NCBI GenBank assembly: GCA_017521825.1
Contig: JAFXBK010000033.1
Location: forward strand, 1-64,000
Reading direction: 5' to 3'
DNA: 64,000 nucleotides
DNA from: Oscillospiraceae bacterium
GTDB lineage: Bacteria > Bacillota > Clostridia > Oscillospirales > Ruminococcaceae
The first letter of the stretch is position 1; the number at the start of each line of letters is the position of its first letter. The notes beneath the pieces are model-generated. The model was not told the DNA's origin. It did not search any database and saw only the letters and a program-made list of their open reading frames with translations. A program made the translations under genes and the position numbers. Of this stretch, positions 1 to 8,243 are shown one piece after another.

Positions 1-126
1 AGACGTTTTAAACGTTCCTGCGCTCGCTCCGGCGTTCTTGCAGAAGTCAGAAAGCATGAGTGCTATGAGAAGCCTTCGGTAAGACGTAAAAAGAAATCCG
101 AAGCAGCTCGTAAGAGAAAGTATTGA
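1..126 (+). CDS. rpsU: 30S ribosomal protein S21, C-terminal part (5' truncated)
   Basis: The reading frame enters from the window edge and ends at TGA 124-126. Its 41 visible residues read as the basic C-terminal half of ribosomal protein S21, with the typical [18 protein letters not shown] stretch and the tail [15 protein letters not shown]21 binds the small subunit near the mRNA exit/anti-Shine-Dalgarno region. The start lies outside the window. A strong terminator follows at 151-182. Confidence 0.95.
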   Translation, partial: RRFKRSCARSGVLAEVRKHECYEKPSVRRKKKSEAARKRKY

Positions 127-150
127 TTTCTAACAGAAAAAAAGAGGATG

Positions 151-182
151 GCGGACGGCTTTTTGCTGTCCGCTTTCTTGTT
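151..182 (+). terminator. Rho-independent terminator of rpsU
   Basis: A 9-bp stem with one G-U pair (151-159 with 165-173), a TTTTT loop and a T-rich tail, beginning 25 bases after the rpsU stop codon. It lies upstream of the chosen yqeG start, so yqeG needs readthrough or its own promoter. Confidence 0.8.
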
Positions 183-215
183 TTTCCGAAAAAAGCCGAA
201 AGGAGGAAAAGTTTT

Positions 216-689
216 TTGTCCCTTTTAAAAGCGGATTATCGTTTTGAAAAAATAACCGATATCACCGCGGCGGATTTAAAATCCGCCGGCGCAAAACTTG
301 TTTTGCTCGATGCGGACAACACTCTTTCTCTCCATGGCTCACAGGAACCCGCCTGCGGCGTTCCGGAATGGATCGAAGAAATCAAAAAGGAAGGTTTTTC
401 GCTTGTTATAATTTCCAACAACAGCAAAAGCCGGATAAAACCTTTTGCGGAAAAACTGGGGCTGCCTTTTGTTTTCAAAAGCGCAAAGCCCCTTCCGAAG
501 GGTTTTAAAAAAGCCTCGGAAAAATCCGGATTTGGCCCCGGGGAAACCGCCGTTATCGGCGACCAGATTTTTACCGACGTTCTCGGCGGAAAAATCTTCG
601 GCGCAAAGGTTTTTTTAACGGAACCCCTTGGCCCCGAAACGGATTTTTTTATAAAAATAAAAAGAAAATTTGAAAAATTCATAAGATAA
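216..689 (+). CDS. YqeG family HAD IIIA-type phosphatase
   Basis: The 157-residue product is a small soluble HAD-superfamily phosphatase. It shows motif I LLDADNTL near residue 30, the motif II region VIISNN near residue 66, and the acidic motif GDQIFTDVLGG near residue 115, as in the YqeG family (usually about 160-175 aa). I place the start at TTG 216 because AGGAGG sits at 201-206 and the family normally begins with a short LKPDY-like segment (here LLKADYRF). A longer frame from TTG 123 would run through the rpsU terminator hairpin. Substrate unknown; family members have been linked to phospholipid or ribosome functions. The gene ends 19 bases before the peptidase gene. Confidence 0.8.
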   Translation: MSLLKADYRFEKITDITAADLKSAGAKLVLLDADNTLSLHGSQEPACGVPEWIEEIKKEGFSLVIISNNSKSRIKPFAEKLGLPFVFKSAKPLPKGFKKASEKSGFGPGETAVIGDQIFTDVLGGKIFGAKVFLTEPLGPETDFFIKIKRKFEKFIR

Positions 690-708
690 AGAAGTGGAGG
701 AAATAATA

Positions 709-1773
709 ATGGACAGAATCAGAAGACTTTCCCAGATGCTTCCCGAAGATGTTGACGCCGCTCTCATCACCTCGGACGTTAACAGACAGTATTACACCGG
801 CTTTGTTTCCAGCGCCGGCGCTCTTCTTGTAACCAGAGAAAAAGCCGTTCTTCTTCTCGACAGCCGCTATATCGAAGCAGGTTCCAAAAAAGTAACCGAT
901 GCCGAAGTTGTTCTTATGACCGATATGGCAAAACAGCTTAACGAGCTTTTTGAAGAACTTAAGGTAAAAACCGTCGGAATCGAATCCGGCTATATGACCG
1001 TTGAAAGCCTTTTCAGCCTTCGCAAGGTTCTTAACGCAGAACTTCTTGATGACCCCAGACTCAACCAGATTATTCTCCACCAGAGAAAAATCAAATCCGA
1101 AGAGGAAATGAAGGAAATCCGCGCCGCCCAGGCAATTACCGATAAGGCTTTCCTCCATATGCTCGAAGTTATCAAACCCGGCCTTTGCGAAAAAGACCTT
1201 CAGCTCGAACTCGATTATTTCATGCTTAAAAACGGCGCAACCGGCCTTGCTTTCGAAACCATTCTTGCAGCAGGCGCAAACGGTTCCATGCCTCATGCGG
1301 TTCCCAGCATGAACGTAATTAAAGAAGGCGACTTCGTTACCATGGACTTCGGCGCAGCACATAACGGTTATTGCTCCGATATGACCAGAACCGTTGCCGT
1401 CGGCAAAATTTCCGAAGAACAGGAAAAAGTTTATAACCTTGTTCTTAACGCACAGCTTGCCGCAATCGATGCCGTAAAAGCCGGCGTTCCCTGCAACTCC
1501 ATCGACGCTGTTGCAAGAGATATGATTTATGGCGCAGGTTATGAAGGAAAATTCGGCCACGGCCTTGGTCACAGCCTTGGCCTCGAAATCCACGAAAACC
1601 CCAGATTCTCTCCCCTTTGCTCCGAACTCACCGAAGAGGGAATCGTTATGTCCGTTGAACCCGGTATCTATCTCGATGGCCAGTTCGGTGTTCGCATCGA
1701 GGATATCGTTATGGTAACCAAAGACGGCTGCGACGTTATCACCAAGAGCGAAAAGAAACTTATCACCCTTTGA
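709..1773 (+). CDS. M24 family Xaa-Pro aminopeptidase/dipeptidase
   Basis: This 354-residue protein has the creatinase-like N-terminal domain (to about residue 125) and the pita-bread metallopeptidase domain. The metal-ligand motifs are MDFGA, SDMTRT, GHGLGHSLG with HEN after it, SVEPGIY and RIED, all intact, so it should be an active dinuclear-metal peptidase that removes N-terminal residues preceding proline. ATG 709 is chosen because GTGGAGG at 694-700 is its ribosome-binding site; an in-frame GTG at 694 lies inside that site. It resembles the Bacillus YqhT/PapA group. A strong hairpin follows. Confidence 0.92.
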   Translation: MDRIRRLSQMLPEDVDAALITSDVNRQYYTGFVSSAGALLVTREKAVLLLDSRYIEAGSKKVTDAEVVLMTDMAKQLNELFEELKVKTVGIESGYMTVESLFSLRKVLNAELLDDPRLNQIILHQRKIKSEEEMKEIRAAQAITDKAFLHMLEVIKPGLCEKDLQLELDYFMLKNGATGLAFETILAAGANGSMPHAVPSMNVIKEGDFVTMDFGAAHNGYCSDMTRTVAVGKISEEQEKVYNLVLNAQLAAIDAVKAGVPCNSIDAVARDMIYGAGYEGKFGHGLGHSLGLEIHENPRFSPLCSELTEEGIVMSVEPGIYLDGQFGVRIEDIVMVTKDGCDVITKSEKKLITL

Positions 1774-1783
1774 TAAAAATTCC

Positions 1784-1818
1784 GAGCACCGGTGTTTTTT
1801 CGCCGGTGCTCAAGTTTT
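1784..1818 (+). terminator. Terminator hairpin after the M24 peptidase gene
   Basis: Inverted repeat GAGCACCGG (1784-1792) / CCGGTGCTC (1803-1811), followed by a weak T-rich stretch. The GAGCAC/GTGCTC arms recur in the terminators at 10284 and 40117. Confidence 0.65.
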
Positions 1819-1828
1819 GAAATAAAAA

Positions 1829-1978
1829 GGATTCCCGGAGGGAAAGGCTTCTCCTTGAGGAGAAGCTCCGCCGAAGGCGGTGATGAGGTGCATCATCGGT
1901 AAATTATCGAAAAACAACACCTCATCCGTCAAAACCTCCGGTTTTGCCACCTTCCCCTCAAGGGGAAGGCTAAAAAAT
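1829..1978. repeat. Modular intergenic repeat: two head-to-head hairpin units
   Basis: Two related units face each other. The left unit is a GGCTTCTCC/GGAGAAGC hairpin, a CCGCCGAAGGCGG hairpin and TGATGAGGTG. The right unit, on the opposite strand, has a CCTTCCCC/GGGGAAGG hairpin, an AAAACCGGAGGTTTT hairpin and GATGAGGTG. Units of the same plan occur at 40164-40256, 60956-61084 and 62632-63025. No coding potential. Inference: a mobile or structural intergenic repeat of the MITE/REP type. Confidence 0.7.
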
Positions 1979-1995
1979 AAAAAGGAAGTTTATCC

Positions 1996-3318
1996 ATGAG
2001 ATTATTCATTGCCATCTGCGTTTGCAGAGTGCTCTATTTTATCGGCCGCCTTATCGGAAAAGGCACCGCAAAACCCGGCGATATCGCAAGAATTTTCTGC
2101 CCGAAGGTTCTTAACCGCCTTAAATTCGACGGAAAAATTATCTGCATCACCGGAACCAACGGAAAAACCACCACTTCCAACATGGTCACCCATATTCTCC
2201 GGAAAAACGGTTTTTCCGTAATCAACAACAGCTTCGGTTCCAATATGCTCGGCGGAATAACCACCGCCCTTCTCACCAATTGCAGTTTTAGCGGAAGGGT
2301 AAAGGCGGATTATTCCGTTCTGGAAATTGACGAACGCTGGCTCCGTTTCCTTGTTAAGGAAATAAAACCCGATTATCTTCTTATCACAAACCTTCTCCGC
2401 GACCAGATCGTCCGCAACTGCTGCCCGGAAATCGTTCTTGAAAAGATTAAAATGGGAATCACCCCCGGAACAACCCTTATCCTTAACGCCAACGATCCCG
2501 TTTCCCAACAGGTAAGCTGGGGAAACGAAAACCCGGTAATTTGGTTCGCCCTTGGCGAAAACGAGCGTTCCACCAAGGAATGTCACAGCGGAACCAACGA
2601 TGCAAAGGTCTGCCCCAAATGTTTCCACAGCCTTTCCTATGATTATTATCATTATAATCACGTCGGTTCCTTCCACTGTGAAAACTGCGGATTTGAATCC
2701 CCGAAAGCGGATTTTATCGGAACGGATATGGATTTTGCCGAACCTTCCCTTGCTGTCAACGGAAAACGCGTCAAACTCGGCTTCGATGCAACCTATTTTA
2801 TGTTCAACACCGTTGCCGCTTCCGCAATCTGCTGTACCGCCGCCGGAATGGAACTGGAAAAAGTTCTTTCCTTTGCGGAAAGTTTTGATATCGGCGTAAC
2901 AAAACGTTACGAAGAACTCACCGTCCTCGGAAGAAAATGCCAGCTTATCCTTACAAAACAAAACCCTGCTTCCGTTGACCAGAGCGTGGATTTTGTTTCG
3001 GAAAAGGAAGGCCCCCGCACCCTTATTATGATTTCCAACAATATGTTCCACACCGAGCATAAGGACGTTCTCTTTATGTATGACGTTGCTTACGAAAACC
3101 TCAGGGACGTTGAGCACATTATAATCGTCGGAAAACGCCGCTATGATATGGCCGTCCGCCTTAAATTCGCGGATATCGATATGGAAAAGGTTCAGATTTG
3201 CGATAACGACAGCGATATCCGTTCCTGCCTTGAAAAAACCGAAGGCAACATCTACGTTATGACCTCTTCCGTTTTTTCCAACGAAGATAAATTCCTGGAG
3301 GAGCTGAGAAAATTATGA
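1996..3318 (+). CDS. murT: MurT-like Mur-ligase (lipid II isoglutaminyl synthase ligase subunit)
   Basis: This 440-residue protein has the Mur-ligase central domain with ATP loop ITGTNGKTTTSNMV (near residue 53), a four-Cys zinc ribbon (CPKC...CENC, about residues 212-234) and the C-terminal DUF1727 domain, as in MurT. MurT activates the alpha-carboxyl of D-Glu in lipid II for amidation, with ammonia supplied by GatD. RBS AAGGAAG precedes ATG 1996. It overlaps the GatD-like gene by ATGA, so the two are co-translated. The DUF1727 loop that usually reads like NDxxADGRDxSWIWD is here SNNMFHTEHKDVLFMYD: the final Asp is kept but the loop is diverged, in step with the altered partner. Confidence 0.88.
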   Translation: MRLFIAICVCRVLYFIGRLIGKGTAKPGDIARIFCPKVLNRLKFDGKIICITGTNGKTTTSNMVTHILRKNGFSVINNSFGSNMLGGITTALLTNCSFSGRVKADYSVLEIDERWLRFLVKEIKPDYLLITNLLRDQIVRNCCPEIVLEKIKMGITPGTTLILNANDPVSQQVSWGNENPVIWFALGENERSTKECHSGTNDAKVCPKCFHSLSYDYYHYNHVGSFHCENCGFESPKADFIGTDMDFAEPSLAVNGKRVKLGFDATYFMFNTVAASAICCTAAGMELEKVLSFAESFDIGVTKRYEELTVLGRKCQLILTKQNPASVDQSVDFVSEKEGPRTLIMISNNMFHTEHKDVLFMYDVAYENLRDVEHIIIVGKRRYDMAVRLKFADIDMEKVQICDNDSDIRSCLEKTEGNIYVMTSSVFSNEDKFLEELRKL

Positions 3319-4031
3319 GAAAGATAAATATACTCAACCTCTACGGCGAGGCTCTTGACCTTAACGGCGACGGAAAAAACATCACCGCCTTTGAAAAACG
3401 CCTTTCCGAAATGGGATATGAATTTGAAACAAAAACTCTCGGAATGGGCGATGAAATCGACCTTTCCGGTTACGACATCGTTTTTATGACCCACGGAAAA
3501 CCCCATAACGTTTCCGCCCTCAGCGAACATTTTATTAAATATAAGGATAATATATTAAATTATATAGAATCCGGAAAAACTTTTGTTGCAACCGGAAGCT
3601 CCAATATGCTTTTCGGAAAAAGCTTTTCCATGCTGGATGGAAAAACCTATAACGGAATCGGCCTTTTCGATTGCGAAGCGGAGGAATTCGACGGACTTTA
3701 CGTTTCCGATGCCGTTATTGTTCCGGAATTTGCCCCGGAAGAGAAAATGTTCGGAATTTATTACCGCTGCGAAAGCGTAAAATGGAATTCCCCGAACGAA
3801 AACCGGCTTTTTAAAGTCCTTAAAGCGGATGAAGGAAAAGGTTCCATAGGCGAAGGGGAAGGGGTACGTTATAAAAACCTTTTTGCCACCTGGTGCCTCG
3901 GGCCTGTCCTTGTTCGCAACCCCCTTATGATGAGAGAAGTTTTGCATTGTGTTCTTGGGGAAGATTACCGCGAAACGGACTTTTCCCTTGAAGAAAAAGC
4001 AGTAAAAATGACAATCGAAGAGCTTCTTTGA
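3315..4031 (+). CDS. gatD: GatD-like class I glutamine amidotransferase homologue lacking Cys and His
   Basis: This 238-residue protein aligns along its length with GatD: the nucleophile-elbow region, the DGKTYNGIGLFD region, and YKNLFATWCLGPVL matching the usual YKNLLGTYLHGPIL. The nucleophilic Cys (family TICGGYQ) is replaced by Thr in VATGSSN (about residue 94). The catalytic His of YLHGP is Leu in WCLGP. The upstream glycine-rich loop GGGSDREQ is replaced by THGKPHNV. By family knowledge it should not hydrolyse glutamine. It starts at ATG 3315 inside the murT stop. Possible roles are a structural partner of MurT, an ammonia-dependent ligase, or a different substrate. Homology is clear; function is inferred. 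Confidence 0.8.
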   Translation: MRKINILNLYGEALDLNGDGKNITAFEKRLSEMGYEFETKTLGMGDEIDLSGYDIVFMTHGKPHNVSALSEHFIKYKDNILNYIESGKTFVATGSSNMLFGKSFSMLDGKTYNGIGLFDCEAEEFDGLYVSDAVIVPEFAPEEKMFGIYYRCESVKWNSPNENRLFKVLKADEGKGSIGEGEGVRYKNLFATWCLGPVLVRNPLMMREVLHCVLGEDYRETDFSLEEKAVKMTIEELL

Positions 4032-4068
4032 TACATTTTTTGTAAGAAAAAGAGCGAAAAAATTCTTA

Positions 4069-4105
4069 ACACCGTCTTTTTTAACAAAAGACGGTGTATT
4101 TTTTT
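4069..4105 (+). terminator. Terminator of the murT-gatD operon
   Basis: Perfect 12-bp stem ACACCGTCTTTT/AAAAGACGGTGT (4069-4080, 4086-4097) with a TTAAC loop, followed by a T run. Confidence 0.92.
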
Positions 4106-4421
4106 GATATTTCAGCTAATTTTTGCAAGGTAATAAATAATTTCCTGCAAAATCACTTTTGCGCTGTAAAACGCTGTAACGATTTTGTAACATTCAATTT
4201 TTATGCAAAAATTTGTAATATTATTCAATATTTTTGCATACAAAAGCGTTTTCAATGAAAGTTGAAAAAACACATAAAATTTTCGAAATTTTGAGTTTTT
4301 TTATAAAATTTGCCCCGAATATTTTATGACGCTAAAGTAAAAATACACTATACAGAAACAACTGTGTTTATCACAAAAACAAAAATTTATAAAAAAGTTT
4401 CAATTTTTTTGTATTTTTTAC

Positions 4422-4450
4422 TTGACAATTCAAATGAATGGGTGTAATAT
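4422..4450 (+). promoter_or_regulatory. Promoter of the opp operon
   Basis: TTGACA (4422-4427), a 17-base spacer and TAATAT (4445-4450), about 75 bases before oppA. A near-consensus sigma-A promoter. Confidence 0.88.
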
Positions 4451-4527
4451 ACAGCTATCACAATGAAACTTTGGTTGCTAAGAATTTCATTGACGGTGAA
4501 ATTAACATTTGAATGAGGTGAAATGTA

Positions 4528-6147
4528 ATGAAACTCAACAAAATCCTTGCTCTGATCCTTGCACTTGTTATGGTTTTGAGCCTTGCAGCTTGCGGCAAAG
4601 CAGAAGGCGGCGCTGACGGCAAAATCCTCAACGTCCACGTAACCGCAGCAATCGACTCCATCGACCCCGCACTTACTTCCGCAGGTGATGACTTCGAAGT
4701 AATCGGCGCTATGGTCGAAGGTCTTTTCCAGTGCGATGCTTCCGGCGCAGCAATCCCCGGCATGGCAGAAACTTATGAAATTTCTCCCGACGGCATGACC
4801 TGGACCTTCCATCTCCGTGATGCAAAATGGTCCAACGGCGCTGCAGTAACCGCTGACGACTTCGTATTCGCATGGCAGAGAGCTATGGCTCTTCCGGCAG
4901 AATATGCTTCCCTTTTCGAAACCGCAGGTATTAAAAATGCTTCCGCAATTTATGCCGGCGAAATGGATGCAACCGAACTCGGCGTTTATGCCCAGGACGA
5001 AAAAACCCTTGTTGTTGAATTCGACGTTCCCTGCGCTTTCTTCGACACTCTTATGTTCTTCCCGGTATTCTACCCCATGAACAGAGCTTTCGTTGAAGAA
5101 TGCGGCGACCTCTACGGTTCCGCTCCGGAATATTACCTTTCCAACGGTCCGTTCGTTCTTTCTGAATATACCCCCGCAGCAACCGAATTCAAAATGCTCA
5201 AAAACGAAGAATATTATGATGCCGACGTTGTTGAACTCGCAGGCCTTACCTATAAAGTAATCCTCGACTCCCAGCAGGCATACAACGCATATCAGGCAGG
5301 CGAGCTTGACGTTTGCGTTCTTTCTTCCGAACTTGCAGACCTTCTTAAAGAAGATGCAGAATTCCTTGCAACCGAATCCGGCTACCTCTGGTACATGTCT
5401 CCTAACGTATCCAAAGGCGGCGCTCTTGCAAACGTAAATATCCGTAAAGCAATCGGTATGGCATTCGACAAAGACGCTATCTGCGACAACATCCTCAGAA
5501 ACGGTTCCTTCCCGGCAGACTTCTGTGTTCCTGTTGGCCTTGCAACCGGCCCCGATGGCAAAGATTACCGCGAATCCTCCGGTCTCCTTTATAACCAGTA
5601 CAACGTAGATGAAGCAAAAGCTCTTTGGGAAGCCGGCCTTGCAGAACTTGGCCTTGATTCCGTTGAACTTACCCTTATCTTCGATGATGAAGAATCCGTA
5701 AAACTTGTTGCTGAATTCATTCAGCAGGAACTCCAGACCAACCTTGCAGGTCTTACCATCACCCTTCAGCCTTATCCGAAGAAACAGCGTTCCGACCTTA
5801 TGAAAGCACACGATTATGACATCGGCCTTTGCAGATGGGGACCTGACTACGCTGACCCGCTTACCTATATGGACCTCTGGACCGACGGTTATACTCATAA
5901 CTACGGCGCATGGCATTCCGACGAATACATGGAAATCCTCAACAAGATCAAAACCGTTGAATATGCAGTTGATGCAGAAGCACGTTGGCAGCTTATCAAA
6001 GACGCAGAAAAGATCATTGCTGATGAATCCGTAATCCTTCCTGTATATCAGAACGCTAACGCATCTCTTGTTAAAGAAAACATCTCCGGAATCGAATTCC
6101 ACGCAGTAGGTCTTAACCGCGTTTACAAAAACGTAAAAGTCGGCTGA
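4528..6147 (+). CDS. oppA: Oligopeptide ABC transporter substrate-binding lipoprotein
   Basis: The 539-residue product begins with a lipoprotein signal peptide ending in lipobox LAAC (Cys about residue 22), followed by the SBP_bac_5 fold (NVHVTAAIDSIDPAL near the start, then TWTFHLRDAKWSNGAAVTA about residue 90). It should be anchored outside the membrane and deliver peptides to OppBC. RBS GAGGTG precedes ATG 4528. The coding sequence is rich in GCA, CTT and AAA codons, fitting high expression. A hairpin between oppA and oppB probably sets oppA above the membrane components. Confidence 0.95.
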   Translation: MKLNKILALILALVMVLSLAACGKAEGGADGKILNVHVTAAIDSIDPALTSAGDDFEVIGAMVEGLFQCDASGAAIPGMAETYEISPDGMTWTFHLRDAKWSNGAAVTADDFVFAWQRAMALPAEYASLFETAGIKNASAIYAGEMDATELGVYAQDEKTLVVEFDVPCAFFDTLMFFPVFYPMNRAFVEECGDLYGSAPEYYLSNGPFVLSEYTPAATEFKMLKNEEYYDADVVELAGLTYKVILDSQQAYNAYQAGELDVCVLSSELADLLKEDAEFLATESGYLWYMSPNVSKGGALANVNIRKAIGMAFDKDAICDNILRNGSFPADFCVPVGLATGPDGKDYRESSGLLYNQYNVDEAKALWEAGLAELGLDSVELTLIFDDEESVKLVAEFIQQELQTNLAGLTITLQPYPKKQRSDLMKAHDYDIGLCRWGPDYADPLTYMDLWTDGYTHNYGAWHSDEYMEILNKIKTVEYAVDAEARWQLIKDAEKIIADESVILPVYQNANASLVKENISGIEFHAVGLNRVYKNVKVG

Positions 6148-6185
6148 TTTTATTAAAGTCAAATTATTTGATAATTCAAGGCCTT

Positions 6186-6220
6186 ACAGTGGCCCGTCTA
6201 TCACGGGCCACTGTATGCTT
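6186..6220 (+). terminator. Intra-operon hairpin between oppA and oppB
   Basis: Perfect 12-bp stem ACAGTGGCCCGT/ACGGGCCACTGT (6186-6197, 6203-6214) with only a short, mixed T stretch after it. Probably a partial terminator or an mRNA 3'-end stabiliser for oppA. Confidence 0.75.
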
Positions 6221-6244
6221 TTATATAAGGAGGGGTAATTCCCG

Positions 6245-7189
6245 GTGAAGAAATACATATTCAAGCGAGTTTTATACTCAATTGTGGCAATTCTCGTGCT
6301 ACTTCTTCTCCTGTTCCTGATGCTCGAACTTATGCCCGGTTCTCCGTTCAACGATGATAAGCTCTCGCAGGAGCAGATTGATATACTCTATCAGAAATAC
6401 GGTCTTGACCAGCCGATTATCGTCCGCTATTTTAAATATCTTTTCAGCATTCTCCAGGGCGATTTCGGCGTTTCCTATAACATAGCCTCGAACGTTCCGA
6501 TAACGCAGCTCCTTGAAAACCGCGTTCCAACTTCCATCCGCCTTGGCGGACAGGCGGTTTTCCTTGGCGCATCCATCGGTCTTTTGCTCGGTCTTGTTGC
6601 GGCGCTTAAACACAACACGATTTTCGATACCATTGCGACCATTATCTCCGTTCTTGGCGTTTCGCTTCCTTCCTATGTTTTTGCCCTTGCGCTTTCCTAT
6701 ACCTTCGGTTCCCGCCTTGGCTGGTTCCCGATTCTTTATGAATCCGCAAGACCCTTCATTTCCTCCGTTCTTCCCACCGTTGCGCTTTCCATGTTCTCCA
6801 TGGCGAATATCGCAAGGTTTACCAGAACGGAAATGCTCGAAGTTCTCCGCAGCGATTATATGCTCCTTGCGGAAAGTAAAGGTATAAGCGGACCCAAGCT
6901 TATAATCCGCCATGCCCTTCGTAACGCACTTATTCCGATAATCACCGTTCTTGGTCCGCTGATTGTTAACACCATGACCGGTTCCCTTGTTATCGAAAAA
7001 ATCTTCTCCATTCCCGGAATCGGCGAACTTATGGTACGTTCCATCCAGCAGAACGACTATAACGTAACCATCGCCCTTTCCTTTATCTACAGCCTTATGT
7101 ATATCACCATAATGCTGGTGGTCGATATCCTTTACGGCGTAATCGACCCGAGAATTCGTCTTTCGAAGGAGGATAATCATGAAAGCTGA
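6245..7189 (+). CDS. oppB: Oligopeptide ABC transporter permease OppB
   Basis: A 314-residue inner-membrane permease with an N-terminal TM (about 7-30) and the BPD_transp_1 domain. The EAA-type loop is around residues 205-225 (AESKGISGPKLIIRHALRNAL), typical of OppB/DppB. It starts at GTG 6245 behind AAGGAGGGG (6227-6235). It pairs with OppC to form the channel and overlaps oppC by 11 bases. Confidence 0.95.
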   Translation: MKKYIFKRVLYSIVAILVLLLLLFLMLELMPGSPFNDDKLSQEQIDILYQKYGLDQPIIVRYFKYLFSILQGDFGVSYNIASNVPITQLLENRVPTSIRLGGQAVFLGASIGLLLGLVAALKHNTIFDTIATIISVLGVSLPSYVFALALSYTFGSRLGWFPILYESARPFISSVLPTVALSMFSMANIARFTRTEMLEVLRSDYMLLAESKGISGPKLIIRHALRNALIPIITVLGPLIVNTMTGSLVIEKIFSIPGIGELMVRSIQQNDYNVTIALSFIYSLMYITIMLVVDILYGVIDPRIRLSKEDNHES

Positions 7190-8228
7190 AAATTTTGATT
7201 ATTCCGCCCTTCCCCAGGACGCTTTTGAACTTACCCATAACGATATAAACGCCCATGTTGACCGCAACTTTGCTTCCCAGAACTACTGGAAAGATGCTTT
7301 TGTCCGCTTTATCCGCAACAAAGGCGCAATTTTCGGCCTTATCATGATTGCCGTTATAATTTTCTTCGCCGTTTTCGGACCCAACATGACTCCCTATACT
7401 TATGAGAGCCAGATTATCGAACAGCAGAACCTTGCTCCGAGAATCCCCGGTCTTGAAAACATCGGAATTTTCGACGGTTCCGAAACCATTTATCTCGGCG
7501 GCGGAAAAGGCGTTGAAAAAAACTATTACGAAGAAAAAGGCTTTGACGATGTTTATTACTGGTTCGGTTCCGATACTCTCGGCCGCGATATTTTCACCCG
7601 TGTTTGGGAAGGAACAAGAATCAGCCTTTATATCGCCATTGTTGCGGTTATAATCGATGTTCTGTTCGGCCTTTCCTACGGACTTATTTCCGGCTATTTC
7701 GGCGGAAGACTTGATGCAATTATGCAGCGCTGTGCCGAAATTCTCAACAGTATCCCTAACCTTGTTATCGTAACCCTTATGATTCTTGTGCTCAGCCCCG
7801 GCCTTGGCGCAATTATCGTTGCCCTTATGATAACCGGCTGGATCCCCATGAGCCGAATTGCCCGTGCACAGATGCTCAAACTTAAGGAGCAGGAATTTGT
7901 TCTTGCTTCCAAAACCCTTGGCGCATCTCCGCTTCGCATAATCTTTAAAGAAATTATGCCCAACATCATCGGCCAGATCATCACCCAGACCATGTTCTCC
8001 ATTCCCCATGCGATTTTTACCGAAGCATTCCTTGCTTTCGTCGGTCTTGGTATTCCCGCGCCGATGGCTTCTCTCGGAACTCTTATTTCCGACGCTTACA
8101 AGAACTTCACGACCCATCCTTATATGATCGGTTCCCCGCTGATTGTTCTTGCACTTCTTATGCTCAGCTTCAACCTTCTTGCGGACGGTCTTCGCGATGC
8201 GCTTGACCCGAAGCAGAAGGATATGTAA
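7179..8228 (+). CDS. oppC: Oligopeptide ABC transporter permease OppC
   Basis: The 349-residue second permease has the OppC N-terminal segment and TM (residues 48-72), a roughly 60-residue periplasm-side insertion before LGRDIFTRVWEGTRISL, then the BPD_transp_1 domain with an EAA loop (ASKTLGASPLRIIFKEIMPN). ATG 7179 lies inside the oppB end, with AAGGAGG at 7165-7171. It forms the channel with OppB and docks OppD/OppF. Confidence 0.95.
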   Translation: MKAENFDYSALPQDAFELTHNDINAHVDRNFASQNYWKDAFVRFIRNKGAIFGLIMIAVIIFFAVFGPNMTPYTYESQIIEQQNLAPRIPGLENIGIFDGSETIYLGGGKGVEKNYYEEKGFDDVYYWFGSDTLGRDIFTRVWEGTRISLYIAIVAVIIDVLFGLSYGLISGYFGGRLDAIMQRCAEILNSIPNLVIVTLMILVLSPGLGAIIVALMITGWIPMSRIARAQMLKLKEQEFVLASKTLGASPLRIIFKEIMPNIIGQIITQTMFSIPHAIFTEAFLAFVGLGIPAPMASLGTLISDAYKNFTTHPYMIGSPLIVLALLMLSFNLLADGLRDALDPKQKDM

Positions 8229-8243
8229 AGGAGGGACAGATTT

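Larger units (their letters stand above)
4032..4527. other. Non-coding stretch between gatD and oppA
   Basis: About 500 AT-rich bases with no credible gene. It contains the gatD terminator (4069-4105), a perfect 10-bp inverted repeat ATGCAAAAAT/ATTTTTGCAT (4203-4212 with 4230-4239), and the opp promoter at 4422-4450. The rest shows nothing I can name. Confidence 0.6.

Noticed and set aside
123..215. Longer N-terminus for the YqeG protein from TTG 123
   Set aside because: It would be translated through the rpsU terminator hairpin and lacks a ribosome site, whereas TTG 216 has AGGAGG at the right distance.
4387..6162. Long minus-strand frame opposite oppA
   Set aside because: Same effect of codon bias; its product is Cys/Phe/Gly-rich and unlike any family, and oppA is unmistakable.
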